Assembly (NCBI GenBank): GCA_029876055.1
Contig: CM056875.1
Span: 8,581,001-8,645,000, forward strand
Direction of reading: 5' to 3'
Source: Madurella fahalii
Lineage: Eukaryota > Ascomycota > Sordariomycetes > Sordariales
Length of the DNA stretch: 64,000 nucleotides
Part shown: positions 22,057-30,995 of the stretch, piece after piece
Numbering within the stretch: position 1 is the stretch's first letter
How the letters are laid out: each line of letters begins with the position of its first letter
Made by a program: the position numbers and the translations under genes
The notes under the pieces: model-generated
Databases searched by the model: none
What the model was told of the DNA's origin: nothing
Seen by the model: the letters and a program-made list of their open reading frames with translations, nothing else

Positions 22057-25000
22057 TCAAACCGACATCGTCTGGGAAAGTTGAGCACCATAGGATTGTA
22101 GCAGCCGCACAACAGCCCTATGTCCGTTCCTAGCAGCAATACCTAGTGGTGTCTGGCCAGACCTATCAAGTAGCTCGATATTCGCTCCCTTCTCAAGCAG
22201 CAGCTGCACAATAGTCTCGTATCCATCCCAAGCGGCAATATGTAGTGGTGTTTGGCCATACGTATTAACCGCCTCGATATTCGCTCCGTTCTCGAGCAAC
22301 AGTTGCACAATAGCCTCGTGTCCTTTACAAGCGGCAATATATAGTGGTGTTTGGCCATGCATATTAACCACCTCGATATTTGCTCCCTTCTCGAGCAACA
22401 GTCGTATAATAGCTTCGTGTCCATCCCAAGCGGCATAATGTAGTGGTGTCCGGCCGTACCTATTAACCGCCTCGGTATTCGCTCCGTTCTCGAGTAACAG
22501 TCGTAGAATAACCTCGTATCTATTCCTAGCAGCAATGCATAGTAGTGTCTGGCCATCCTTATCGACTACCTCAGTATTTGCTCCCTTCTCGAGTAGCAGC
22601 CGAACCGTAGCCTCGTGTCTGTTACAAGCAGCGATACAGAGTGGTGTCCGGCCACTCGTATCAACCACCTCAGTATTCGCACCCTTCTCGAGCAGCAACC
22701 ACACAATGGCCTCGGCTCCTTTCATAGCAGCGATATAGAGTGGTGTCCGGCCACTCGTATCAACCACCTCAGTATTCGCACCCTTCTCGAGTAGTAGCCG
22801 CACAATGGCCTCGTCTCCGTTACGAGTAACGGTAAAGAGTGGTGTCCAGTCATTCGTATCAACCACCTCAGTATTCGCACCCTTCCCGAGTAGTAGCCGC
22901 ACAATGGCCTCGTCTCCTTTCATAGCAGCGATATAGAGTGGTGTCCAGCCATCCGTATCAACCACCTCAGTATTCGCACCCTTCCCGAGTAGTAGCCGCA
23001 CAATGGCCTCGTCTCCGTTACGAGCAGCGATATAGAGTGGTGTCCAGCCATCCGTATCAACCACCTCAGTGTTCACGCCCTTCTCAAGTAGCCGTTCGAC
23101 AACAGCCTTATGACTCTTTGCGATAGCGGAGAAGAGTAATCTCCGACTAATCAAATCTACTGAATCGGCCGGGGCTCCTTTCATTAGTTGGTTGGCTATA
23201 GCCTCATGTCCACTGCAAAGGGCATAGGATATTGGCGTCCCCCCAATGTCGTCCTCTGAGTCGACGCGGGCTCCTGCCTTGACAAGCCGCTTGACAACGG
23301 CTATGTGACCATTCCAAGCAGCGTATGATAGCGGTGTTCGACGGTATCTATCTCCCACGTCGATATTTGTATCGGTCCAAAACGGTGGTTTGACTGTGCT
23401 TTTCCAAAACGACGATTTGAGATGCCTGAAGCGAAATCTGGGGCCCTGGATCAACAGTTTCACGATGCCATCAAATCCGCTTTCTGAAGCCCAAGAGAGT
23501 GCCGAGCGACAATGCGTGCTGTCTATGGAATTGACATCGACATTGACTCCCTTGAAGAGTAACTTGACGACTGGCTCAAGTCCGAAATAGGACGCAATCA
23601 TGAGGGTTGTGAACTCCTGAGGAAAGTCCATCTGTGTAGTCGACCAGTAGATTCTGAACCAAGTCAAGCAACGGTTTGACTTCGCATCGCAAATTGCCAG
23701 CAGTGAATCTATGATTGCGTGACCGTCGATACCGGACATTCGGAAATGGAGAGCCCAGTTTTTGGTTGAGTAGTCAAGGAACACGTGATCGTGAAGGTAT
23801 TGGGATAAATCCTTGTTCTCGTCTAGAGGGTGCGTCTCGAACTCGGTAAAGAGTAGGTGCCAGACGCAGATCTGGTAAAGAATGCGATGGGACTCTTGTG
23901 GCTGGAGTGAGAATTTCCACTTTAACAGACTGTTGTGACGCTCCGAAGAAGGCTCTTTCGAACCGCCATCCTGAACTAAGAATTCTCTTGCGGTCTGGTG
24001 AAGGAGGTAGATCTTCGAGCTGATGATGGTAACAAATAGCCCGCAGAGGTCTCTCACATACTCGCCGAATCGCTCCTCCGGTGAGAGATTCAGGTCTTTA
24101 TATGACTTGTGGCTTTGTTGGAGAGTAAACGCTACAGCCATTTCTGCGAGGGTCAAGGGCCGTGTTGCACTGACGACAATATGCAACAATTTCCTGGCCT
24201 TTTCGGGATCATTACTCTTGTTCAGGATCCTCTCATATGCATCATCGACGGTTGGTGGAAGGCAGGAAACGATCTGGTGGATTCGGGTTTTATCGATGTT
24301 GATATCGCCCTGAACTAAATCTAGAGTGAGATGAGCCCATAGGTAAGTGCGGTTCGCGACACCCAGAAGGCCTTCCAAGAGCTGCTTCTCCTCCCCGGGG
24401 CTGAGTTTCAGAATGGCTCGGATGTCCTGAACCCTGGCGTTTATATAGATATCGATCTCTTGGGCAATCTTGCGCATCTCGTCGTCACTTTCCCCACTCA
24501 AGTGGACAACAGGTAATCCTGGTATATCGAGAGGCTGGAAATCCCGTCGGATTGTGCCATGGGGCCGACTTGTGACGAGGAACTTCAAGTTGAAAGCATT
24601 CCTGGTACGATAAAAATCGCATAAAGCTTCGGCAAGCTTGGACCGCTCTTGATCGCATTCGTCGAAGGCGTCGAGAATACAGACTATCTCGCCGGCATTC
24701 TTGTCCTCTGATACTGTAACAAGGACATTCCAGAGATCGCCGAATGAGCCGGTCAGATGCGATTCGTGAGCCTCGAACCCCTTAAGGATCTCGTCGGAGA
24801 AAAGGACCTCTCTTTGCGTAAAGAGTTGGTGTAAGATGCAGCAAAGGGCGCTTTTCGCGCTCTTCTGATCTTCAAAATCGTCCTTGAAGAAGAAATAGCA
24901 GGTTGTTCTGGATTCGGTAGTCCGAAGCTTCTCCTCCACCAGATACTTTGCCAAGACAGACTTTCCGCAACCGGGATCTGCGGACACCCAGAGCATGCTT

Positions 25001-25629
25001 GAAGAGTTGCTTTCTCGCCACTGCCGAAAAAGATCGTGGTTGACGAACCACTCACAAGTCCCTGGAACCCGTTTTGGGTTCCTGTCCTTTCTGTCTCGGT
25101 AGGGCGAGGCATGGAGTGCCTGGAGGATAGCTATTCTCCGAGTCTCGCGGTCTCTCCTCTGAGATAGCACAGAGATGGCTCTCTCCAATCTGGCCACCTG
25201 GGCGTGTGTTGCCGCCCTGAGCGACTGATTGATGGCTAATGCTTGCAAGCCTCGCAGTATGTCCTGCATCAGGTTCTCTACCCGGTGACCTTTGCCCAAG
25301 CGGAGCATACGGGCGCGGTAGGTGTCGAGAGCTGAACCATTCGCATCCTTTTTGGCCTTATCCACTCTCTGGAAGATCTCAAGCAGCGCCTTTGCCTTCT
25401 CTTGGCAGCTACTGATGACGGGTTCGATGGCCCTTCTTGTTGATTCATCTAGGTCCACGTCGCGGATCCGATCACGGGCCACGACCAGACTGTCTTCCAC
25501 GAGAGGGAGACTCCGATTCACTTCATCGAAAGCTTTCGGGAGGCCTCTGAGGTGTTGGATGGCCTTATATGTCGAAGCGATGGCTTGGAGGATCGCGATT
25601 GTGGACGCGATGATGCTGAGAGTATCCAT
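22057..25629 (-). CDS. NLR-like receptor: SesA-type N-domain, NACHT NTPase, ankyrin repeats
   Basis: A single uninterrupted 1190-codon frame. Residues 1-160 resemble the helical SesA-type domain that precedes NACHT NTPases in fungi (IASTIAILQAIASTYKAI, LPKAFDEVNRSLPLVEDSL). The NTPase follows a CEWFVNHDLFRQW lead-in: P-loop ADPGCGKS at about 217-224, Walker-B-like IVCILDAFDECDQ near 316-326, and a sensor-like FLVTSRPHG. A helical NACHT tail leads into ankyrin repeats from about residue 670 to the end, with at least 12 clear 33-residue units. Fungal proteins of this type belong to the STAND/NLR class linked to non-self recognition and regulated cell death; the ligand here is unknown. Five or more consecutive repeats are almost identical in DNA, differing mainly at a few residues after TPLYIAA. 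No HET, Nacht-partner or effector gene is adjacent. Confidence 0.9.
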   Translation of the reverse strand: MDTLSIIASTIAILQAIASTYKAIQHLRGLPKAFDEVNRSLPLVEDSLVVARDRIRDVDLDESTRRAIEPVISSCQEKAKALLEIFQRVDKAKKDANGSALDTYRARMLRLGKGHRVENLMQDILRGLQALAINQSLRAATHAQVARLERAISVLSQRRDRETRRIAILQALHASPYRDRKDRNPKRVPGTCEWFVNHDLFRQWRESNSSSMLWVSADPGCGKSVLAKYLVEEKLRTTESRTTCYFFFKDDFEDQKSAKSALCCILHQLFTQREVLFSDEILKGFEAHESHLTGSFGDLWNVLVTVSEDKNAGEIVCILDAFDECDQERSKLAEALCDFYRTRNAFNLKFLVTSRPHGTIRRDFQPLDIPGLPVVHLSGESDDEMRKIAQEIDIYINARVQDIRAILKLSPGEEKQLLEGLLGVANRTYLWAHLTLDLVQGDINIDKTRIHQIVSCLPPTVDDAYERILNKSNDPEKARKLLHIVVSATRPLTLAEMAVAFTLQQSHKSYKDLNLSPEERFGEYVRDLCGLFVTIISSKIYLLHQTAREFLVQDGGSKEPSSERHNSLLKWKFSLQPQESHRILYQICVWHLLFTEFETHPLDENKDLSQYLHDHVFLDYSTKNWALHFRMSGIDGHAIIDSLLAICDAKSNRCLTWFRIYWSTTQMDFPQEFTTLMIASYFGLEPVVKLLFKGVNVDVNSIDSTHCRSALSWASESGFDGIVKLLIQGPRFRFRHLKSSFWKSTVKPPFWTDTNIDVGDRYRRTPLSYAAWNGHIAVVKRLVKAGARVDSEDDIGGTPISYALCSGHEAIANQLMKGAPADSVDLISRRLLFSAIAKSHKAVVERLLEKGVNTEVVDTDGWTPLYIAARNGDEAIVRLLLGKGANTEVVDTDGWTPLYIAAMKGDEAIVRLLLGKGANTEVVDTNDWTPLFTVTRNGDEAIVRLLLEKGANTEVVDTSGRTPLYIAAMKGAEAIVWLLLEKGANTEVVDTSGRTPLCIAACNRHEATVRLLLEKGANTEVVDKDGQTLLCIAARNRYEVILRLLLENGANTEAVNRYGRTPLHYAAWDGHEAIIRLLLEKGANIEVVNMHGQTPLYIAACKGHEAIVQLLLENGANIEAVNTYGQTPLHIAAWDGYETIVQLLLEKGANIELLDRSGQTPLGIAARNGHRAVVRLLQSYGAQLSQTMSV
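22560..23080 (-). repeat. Near-identical 99-bp ankyrin repeat block
   Basis: Within the NLR gene, about five tandem 99-bp units share long identical runs on the plus strand, for example GTATCAACCACCTCAGTATT in repeated copies. Units outside this block are more diverged. Each unit encodes one 33-residue ankyrin repeat ending GANTEVVDT. Confidence 0.9.
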
Positions 25630-26945
25630 TACGAAGCTCTTTAAGTAACAGGTTTGTTGCGGTACGAGCGGACGGCGGCGGGAAGAGGCCTCGGCCGCCT
25701 GTGATGATCGTGAGTCGTTGTATCAGCTAATCTCACATGGAGGATCGTACGTCTTCTGAGATACAAAGAGGGCCAACTCCTGGGCTAGTGAAGAAGGTTT
25801 GGAAAGCTGAGGGAGCGATGGCGAGGTCGCATGGGCTTGAGAGTACGGCGCGAAGGATGGCCCTTCTTCCAGCGACGCCGCCTGGGCTGTGGGCGTTGCA
25901 AGTGAGGGGATGCGGATCGAAAAAAACTCTCGTAGCCTGTCGGTGCAGAAGTAGACTAGCAACTGTGCGAGAAAATGCGAAGTCGTGAGGGAAGAATGGA
26001 GCGGCGGGCCAGCTGAATGCCATACGGCTGCAACGGGTTGCTGCCCAATAACCATGTGTGTCGTGGCTGTCAGCCTCTCAACCTGAGTGGAGGACTAGAG
26101 CCTCATTTGGCTTTCGACTTTGTCGAAAGACGAGGCTGTGGCGCTGTGTCGGGCCACATCTTTACCTCCCCTTGGCCTCATCGGAGTATCAACCATGCAA
26201 AATCGACAGCGGAAGATATGATCACCAGTGGGAATCGCATGGGAATCTCTGTTTTACAGAGACACGGAGCCACTGTATGGGGGCTAGTTAAACCTGCGAT
26301 TGCCATTGCTATCAACATTTCTTCACTACTTGTACTGGATTTGATGCGTCACAACAGCTACCGCGTGTTGTTCTCCTTTCCTTGGACATCTCCGTCGCTG
26401 GTGACCTTGGCCGACTGAATCGCGGACCTATCTACGATTGGGAGATGTTGGTCCCGGCGTCTGGGGGCTCAGTGCTTCCCCCGCGGTCAGAGAGTTACAA
26501 TTTTCGAATTGCACAGTGAAATGTTATGTAATCATACAAGACTTGCTCTGGCAGGCGTCGCGGACAAGACGAAGCATTAGTTTACTTGAGGCACACGGCG
26601 TCACCCACTGTAGCCCCTCAGCAGTGCCAAGATCTTGCGCAACCCTTTCTCATGGGCTACCGTAGTGAAATGGTGGTGGCTCCCCGAAATTACGATACGC
26701 CAGCCCCGTAATTACAAGCTGATCTGTGCGCCAAATGTCGCTATTAAACAATCACGGCGCGCCGTGACCGCGCTACCATTAGCGCGCCGCGTCCGGGTTC
26801 GTCGCGTCCTCCCCAATTGACCCGCATCGCCGCGCCCACCAGCCATTCTCTTGTGGAGAGTCTCTGATCACAGCATAGCCCTCGTAAACTCGAACTTCTG
26901 GCTCTCCTCCATCCACACTTAACAAGATATCCAGACCCATCTCCC
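25630..26945. promoter_or_regulatory. Divergent region between NLR and unrecognised gene
   Basis: This 1.3-kb region separates two outward-transcribed genes. Small frames on both strands have no recognisable features. Close to the right-hand gene lies a palindrome pair: CACGGCGCGCCGTG at 26753-26766 and the hairpin CGCGCTA/TAGCGCG at 26769-26786. Confidence 0.5.
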
Positions 26946-27964
26946 ATGATGTTCGCGATAATGCCACCCACCCCGCCGACGCCAACACCAACGCCAGGAA
27001 CACCAAAGCCAGCCTTCTCGTTCCACCACAACCGCCCAGCAATCCCCTCGCCGCTCTCGTCCTCGCCAATCCGAACCGCCTCCTCGCCACCAGCACCATA
27101 CCAGCAACAAGAACAACAGCAACAACAACAATATCACTACTACCCGCTCTCTCCGTGTCGTTTCCAGCGCGGGACGACGCAATCCTCCCCAATCTTCCCC
27201 AGCAGCAACAGCGACAGCAACAACATCAGCAGCAGCAGCAGCAGCAAGTTCCGCTTCGCCACGCGCAACCCGCGTCCCAACCCGGCGCTCAAACGGCGCG
27301 AGGACGCGCAGGAGTGCCGGCGCCGCCTGTTCCTCCAGAACGTGCGGCACCGGGCTGACGAGAAGAGGTGGGAGCGGCGGGGCGGGGAGGATGAGGTCCG
27401 TTGTTTTCAATATTTTTTTTTCTTTTTTGCTTTTTCTTTTTTTCCTTCTGTTATTTCTTCCCCTTCCTTTTCCCTTTCTCTACCCATCTATATATTACAG
27501 CGGTTAATGGATTGATTGGTTGGTTGGTTGGTCGGCTGGTTGATTGCTGGTTGCTGACATGGCCGATACAGATGCTCAAGCTCGAGTGGTGGCGGCTGAA
27601 CCGCGAACGGGAGAGGCTGCTGGCCGGGGACCCGGATGCGTGTTTTTTCTGGTCTGTTGACGAGGTGGAGGCGCTCGAAGAAGAGCAAGGGAAGGACGAG
27701 CGGATGCGGGGGATGGGGTGCGACGCGGATATGGACGTGGACGCGCTGATGGTGGATGATATGGAACAGCACGAAGAAGCCGAGGTGGAGGCGCTTGTGT
27801 CGGTGCTGGAGGGTCGCGGTAAGATGTCGTCTTCGCCACACTTCTCGGATGATGAGGACTATGATGGCCTGTTTATGGACCTCATTTCACAGCAGCAGCA
27901 ACAGCAATGGCAGCTGCCGGGGGGAGGTGTGTCGAATCACTCGCAGGATGTGGAAATGTCCTAA
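26946..27964 (+). CDS. Unrecognised protein with Pro/Gln/Ser-rich N-terminus
   Basis: Two exons (26946-27395 and 27572-27964) give 280 residues. The 176-nt intron starts GTCCGT and ends GATACAG; splicing joins two long in-phase frames. I do not recognise the protein. The N-terminal 100 residues are proline-rich, then Gln-rich, then Ser/Asn-rich. A charged helical block spans the splice junction: ALKRREDAQECRRRLFLQNV, HRADEKRWERRGGEDE, then MLKLEWWRLNRERERL. It is the part most likely to be conserved. The C-terminal half is acidic (MDVDALMVDDMEQHEEAEVE) and ends with a short Gln run. Composition suggests a nuclear or regulatory protein, but no function can be assigned. The intron is odd, with a 70-nt pyrimidine tract followed by TTGG repeats. 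Confidence 0.65.
27105..27246 (+). repeat. CAA/CAG-type trinucleotide runs
   Basis: Two blocks of imperfect triplet repeats (about 27105-27132 and 27201-27246) lie in the first exon of the unrecognised gene and encode Gln-rich and Ser/Asn-rich runs. Confidence 0.75.
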
Positions 27965-28160
27965 TCTGGCTGGAAAAAAAAAAGCTTATCTTTGGGCGGT
28001 GTATAATCACTACGCACTGGTCGGAGTTCTGGGGCACCATCATTACTGGCGTTTATGGGGTGGGTTCTTGCTAGATTTCTATGGTATCACTCGTTGGCAA
28101 TGTATGAGGAGGCTAAGGGATCCTAGCTAATTATGCGGAGCGGCTGTTTTTGCTCCCAAG

Positions 28161-29309
28161 CTATTGCGGATTGCACGCATCGTCCGGCATGTTGAGCGCG
28201 TCCTGCGCAGAGGGCATGTCTCCTACGAGGTCTGACGGCGGCGACCCGGAAGCTTGCATCTGACGGGGCGGTTAGGGACCGATCGACTGGGTTGGGAGGT
28301 CATGCGCAACTCACCTTCTGCATCCGGTCGACGATGTATTCGCGGTCTGCTGTGTTCGAATCCGAGTACGTCGTCTCCTCGAATTTGGCCACGATCTCCC
28401 TCACTAGGGCCTGCTGTTCCCGATACCTCTTCAGGTCGTCCTTGGACACCGTGTCCTTGTTCTTCTCGATCCACTCGGGGAACTTCTCGTCAAGCTCCTT
28501 CATGGGCTCGTACAGGATCTCCTTGTTGGTGAGCTGCTCCATCATGCCCATGAGCATCTTAGAGAACTCCTCCTCGCTGCCCCCACCGTCGAGACCGCCG
28601 CTCTGCATCTGCCTGAGGAGTTCCGCCATGAAGTCGTCTGAGCCCTCGGCAGCTGCCGCGGCTGTCGCTTGGTCCCCCGACGCCTGCATGCGCTCCATCG
28701 TGCGCCGGATGGTCTCCTGGAATGAGGCCTCGGCATTGGTGGCGGAAGCTCCTGCTGAAGTGCTAGGCCCGGGCCCCGAAGGAGCTGGGTCCTTCGAGGC
28801 CTGGTCTGCGCTTGCTGATGCTGCCGCGCCCAACTCCTTGAATATGCTCTCAAATTGCGCCTGCATCTCGGGCTTTTGGTATGGTTAGTGGCGTCATTTA
28901 CTATGCCGAAAGCTCCCACTTACCGAGCTCTCTAACTCGCCCAGTAAATCTGCCATGCCCGTCTGAAGCTGCTTTGCAAATTCATCCTCGGACAGAACTG
29001 GGTCTTCACTCGCGCTGGTAGCAGGTGGCTTGGCCGCTGAAGGTGCCGTCTCTGGTTTTTTAGGCTCGATTTTAACAGCTGAGAATTCATCCAGCATATC
29101 TGAGCCGCATGTTAGTTGCGACGCCTCATTGCGCATCTGCCACCCAAGAACTTGCCATCCAGGTCGTCGAGATCGTCCTCATCTGGGTCCGGCACATCAT
29201 CCACATCTTCCACCGTCGCCGTCTTCCTCAGTTCGGGTTTTGCGGGCGGCGCCACCTCATCTACATCCCGCTTTGTTGATTTTCCCGAATCGCTGGGTTT
29301 GGATTCCAT
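28161..29309 (-). CDS. pex19: Peroxisomal membrane protein import receptor PEX19
   Basis: Four exons (29309-29144, 29099-28924, 28872-28315, 28259-28161) give 332 residues; coding length 999 nt. PEX19 is the cytosolic chaperone and receptor that delivers peroxisomal membrane proteins to PEX3. The acidic N-terminus (VPDPDEDDLDDLDGKFL) and the following MLDEFSAVK are typical of the PEX3-binding end. The C-terminal globular domain is well preserved: FQETIRRTMERMQ, DDFMAELLRQMQ, KMLMGMMEQLTNKEILYEPM and FPEWIEKNKDTVSKDDLKRY. The last four residues are CNPQ, a CaaX-type farnesylation site as in yeast PEX19 (CKQQ). The CaaX box sits in a separate 33-codon last exon. Failure to remove the last intron would end the protein at ...MQKVSCA without a CaaX box. 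Confidence 0.94.
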
Positions 29310-30995
29310 GGCTGAATAGTTGAAAGTTCGTGTGCTGGTGAAGGAACAAGGGAGGGGCGTGTACCGAGGTGGGAACCCCACGTCGGACAAACCTCAGGTG
29401 AACGGTCGCGCGGGTACTGATGCAAGGTGAACAACCACTATACGTCGCAGTTGGGATGTGAGACGCCTGTGGGGTGAGAGTCGGGGAATGCCGAATTGAA
29501 GCCGTTAGATGCGCAATGGGAATTGTAACGGTGGTTGATGAGTGAAGTCACTACCCCAAATCCAAATCAGGGGACGCATCGGAATTTGCATGTGCAACGA
29601 ACCCCGGCCGAGTCTCCATACCCCGCCACCAAGAACCGGTTCCATCTCGGCCTTCATCCGCGGCATCCCGCGTTGGGCTATTTATGAGTGCCGTGATATC
29701 GAATGCACTGCAGTGCCCATCACCAAAACATGTTCCGGCGCGCATATCATACCACTCAGCCGAGGTGGGCCAGACAGGCCTTGTCATTCGGTTGTGCGGT
29801 TTCTCGAGACTCACAGACTCCCAATTACCACTTGGCAAACAAGGGCTAGCGTTGAACCGGATAACGTTATTACTACGTAGGTATGGTATGTATGCGGGTA
29901 GCCTTTAATTGCCCCGCATTGGCCAGCCCTTCTAATTGCCTAGGTAATTAACGTAAAGGCGAAAAGTTACCTCGCTCTGCTTTTCCCAAGTCATGACCTT
30001 CATCTCTGCCTTCGTATCCCAGAGGCCATGTGCGCAATCATCTAGAGACAAGAGGGGGTTGGATGATGAACATTCCATTGCAATGGTTATACAGAGTACA
30101 TCTGAACCGAGTTCGTAATTAGAGGTTACTGGCTACAAAAGAGCGAAGTATGATGATAGATGCAATATCGATGCCGCCCTCTTCTCATATCATATGTAAT
30201 ACAAATGTCCCAAGTGCTAGCGAACAACAGCCGAGTCTACAGAGATAATGCATGTCATGCTGAAAGCAAGCAAACCGCTGCCATCTATAACCCGACCATC
30301 CGTGTAAAACTGGACCAAAATGCCTCGTCTGCAACGGACGAGAAACCCCGTCCGCCAGCTAACGCCGTCCTTCCCCAGTATTAACCGCTTCCAGTACACG
30401 TCTACCACCTCTCCCGCTGCCGAGGTGTGGTATCTGCGCCTCGCCCATCCTGAAAGGCCAGATTTTGAGTCAACCGCCGTTTTTGACAAAGGAAATTGCC
30501 GTTTGACAAAGGGAAATGAAAAAGAATGTCCGTCGCCACCAAGCTCCGAGGTTGGGCTCGAAGGTCGACATGTTCTCCGGCATCTGCCGCCAGAGTAGAG
30601 TGCGCCCTCAATCCAGGGAGCGTTTCGTAAAGTATTACCCCGAAACTGCCAGTAGATGCAGTATTCATCCAGGTGACGTGGGGATCGTTCCGTTGACTCG
30701 TCAAGCCGAGCATGCCGTCATGTCAGAATCCGAATCGTCGTAAAATGCTCAAATTCAGAACCGCGGCCTTTTTACCCCCACCCATACCCTTATCACCCAA
30801 CGAATTCCAAATGACCCCGATATCCCATCCTTGGCGGATATCCAGCCACGATAGCCGACCAATACAACTTAGACAGACATATGCTCCTGGTCATGCCGCG
30901 CCAAAGGTGGCGACATATCCAGCATTTCGAGCCATATAGACGCACAAGAGCGGAGATTGATGCTCCAAGATCGCTGAGGATGTCGAGCTGGCGGC
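29310..30995. other. 1.7 kb spacer, PEX19 promoter / WEE1 3' flank
   Basis: Both neighbours are on the minus strand, so this holds the PEX19 promoter and the WEE1 3' UTR. The middle part (about 29880-30200) is AT-richer than its surroundings. I find no gene, tRNA or repeat. Confidence 0.5.

Noticed and set aside
22560..23080. CRISPR-like array
   Set aside because: The 99-bp units are contiguous, in frame and encode ankyrin repeats; there are no spacers.
25723..26418. Two small frames beside the NLR (25723-26055 minus, 26017-26418 plus) as a possible effector partner
   Set aside because: Neither has a recognisable domain, prion-like motif or good start context, and they overlap each other.
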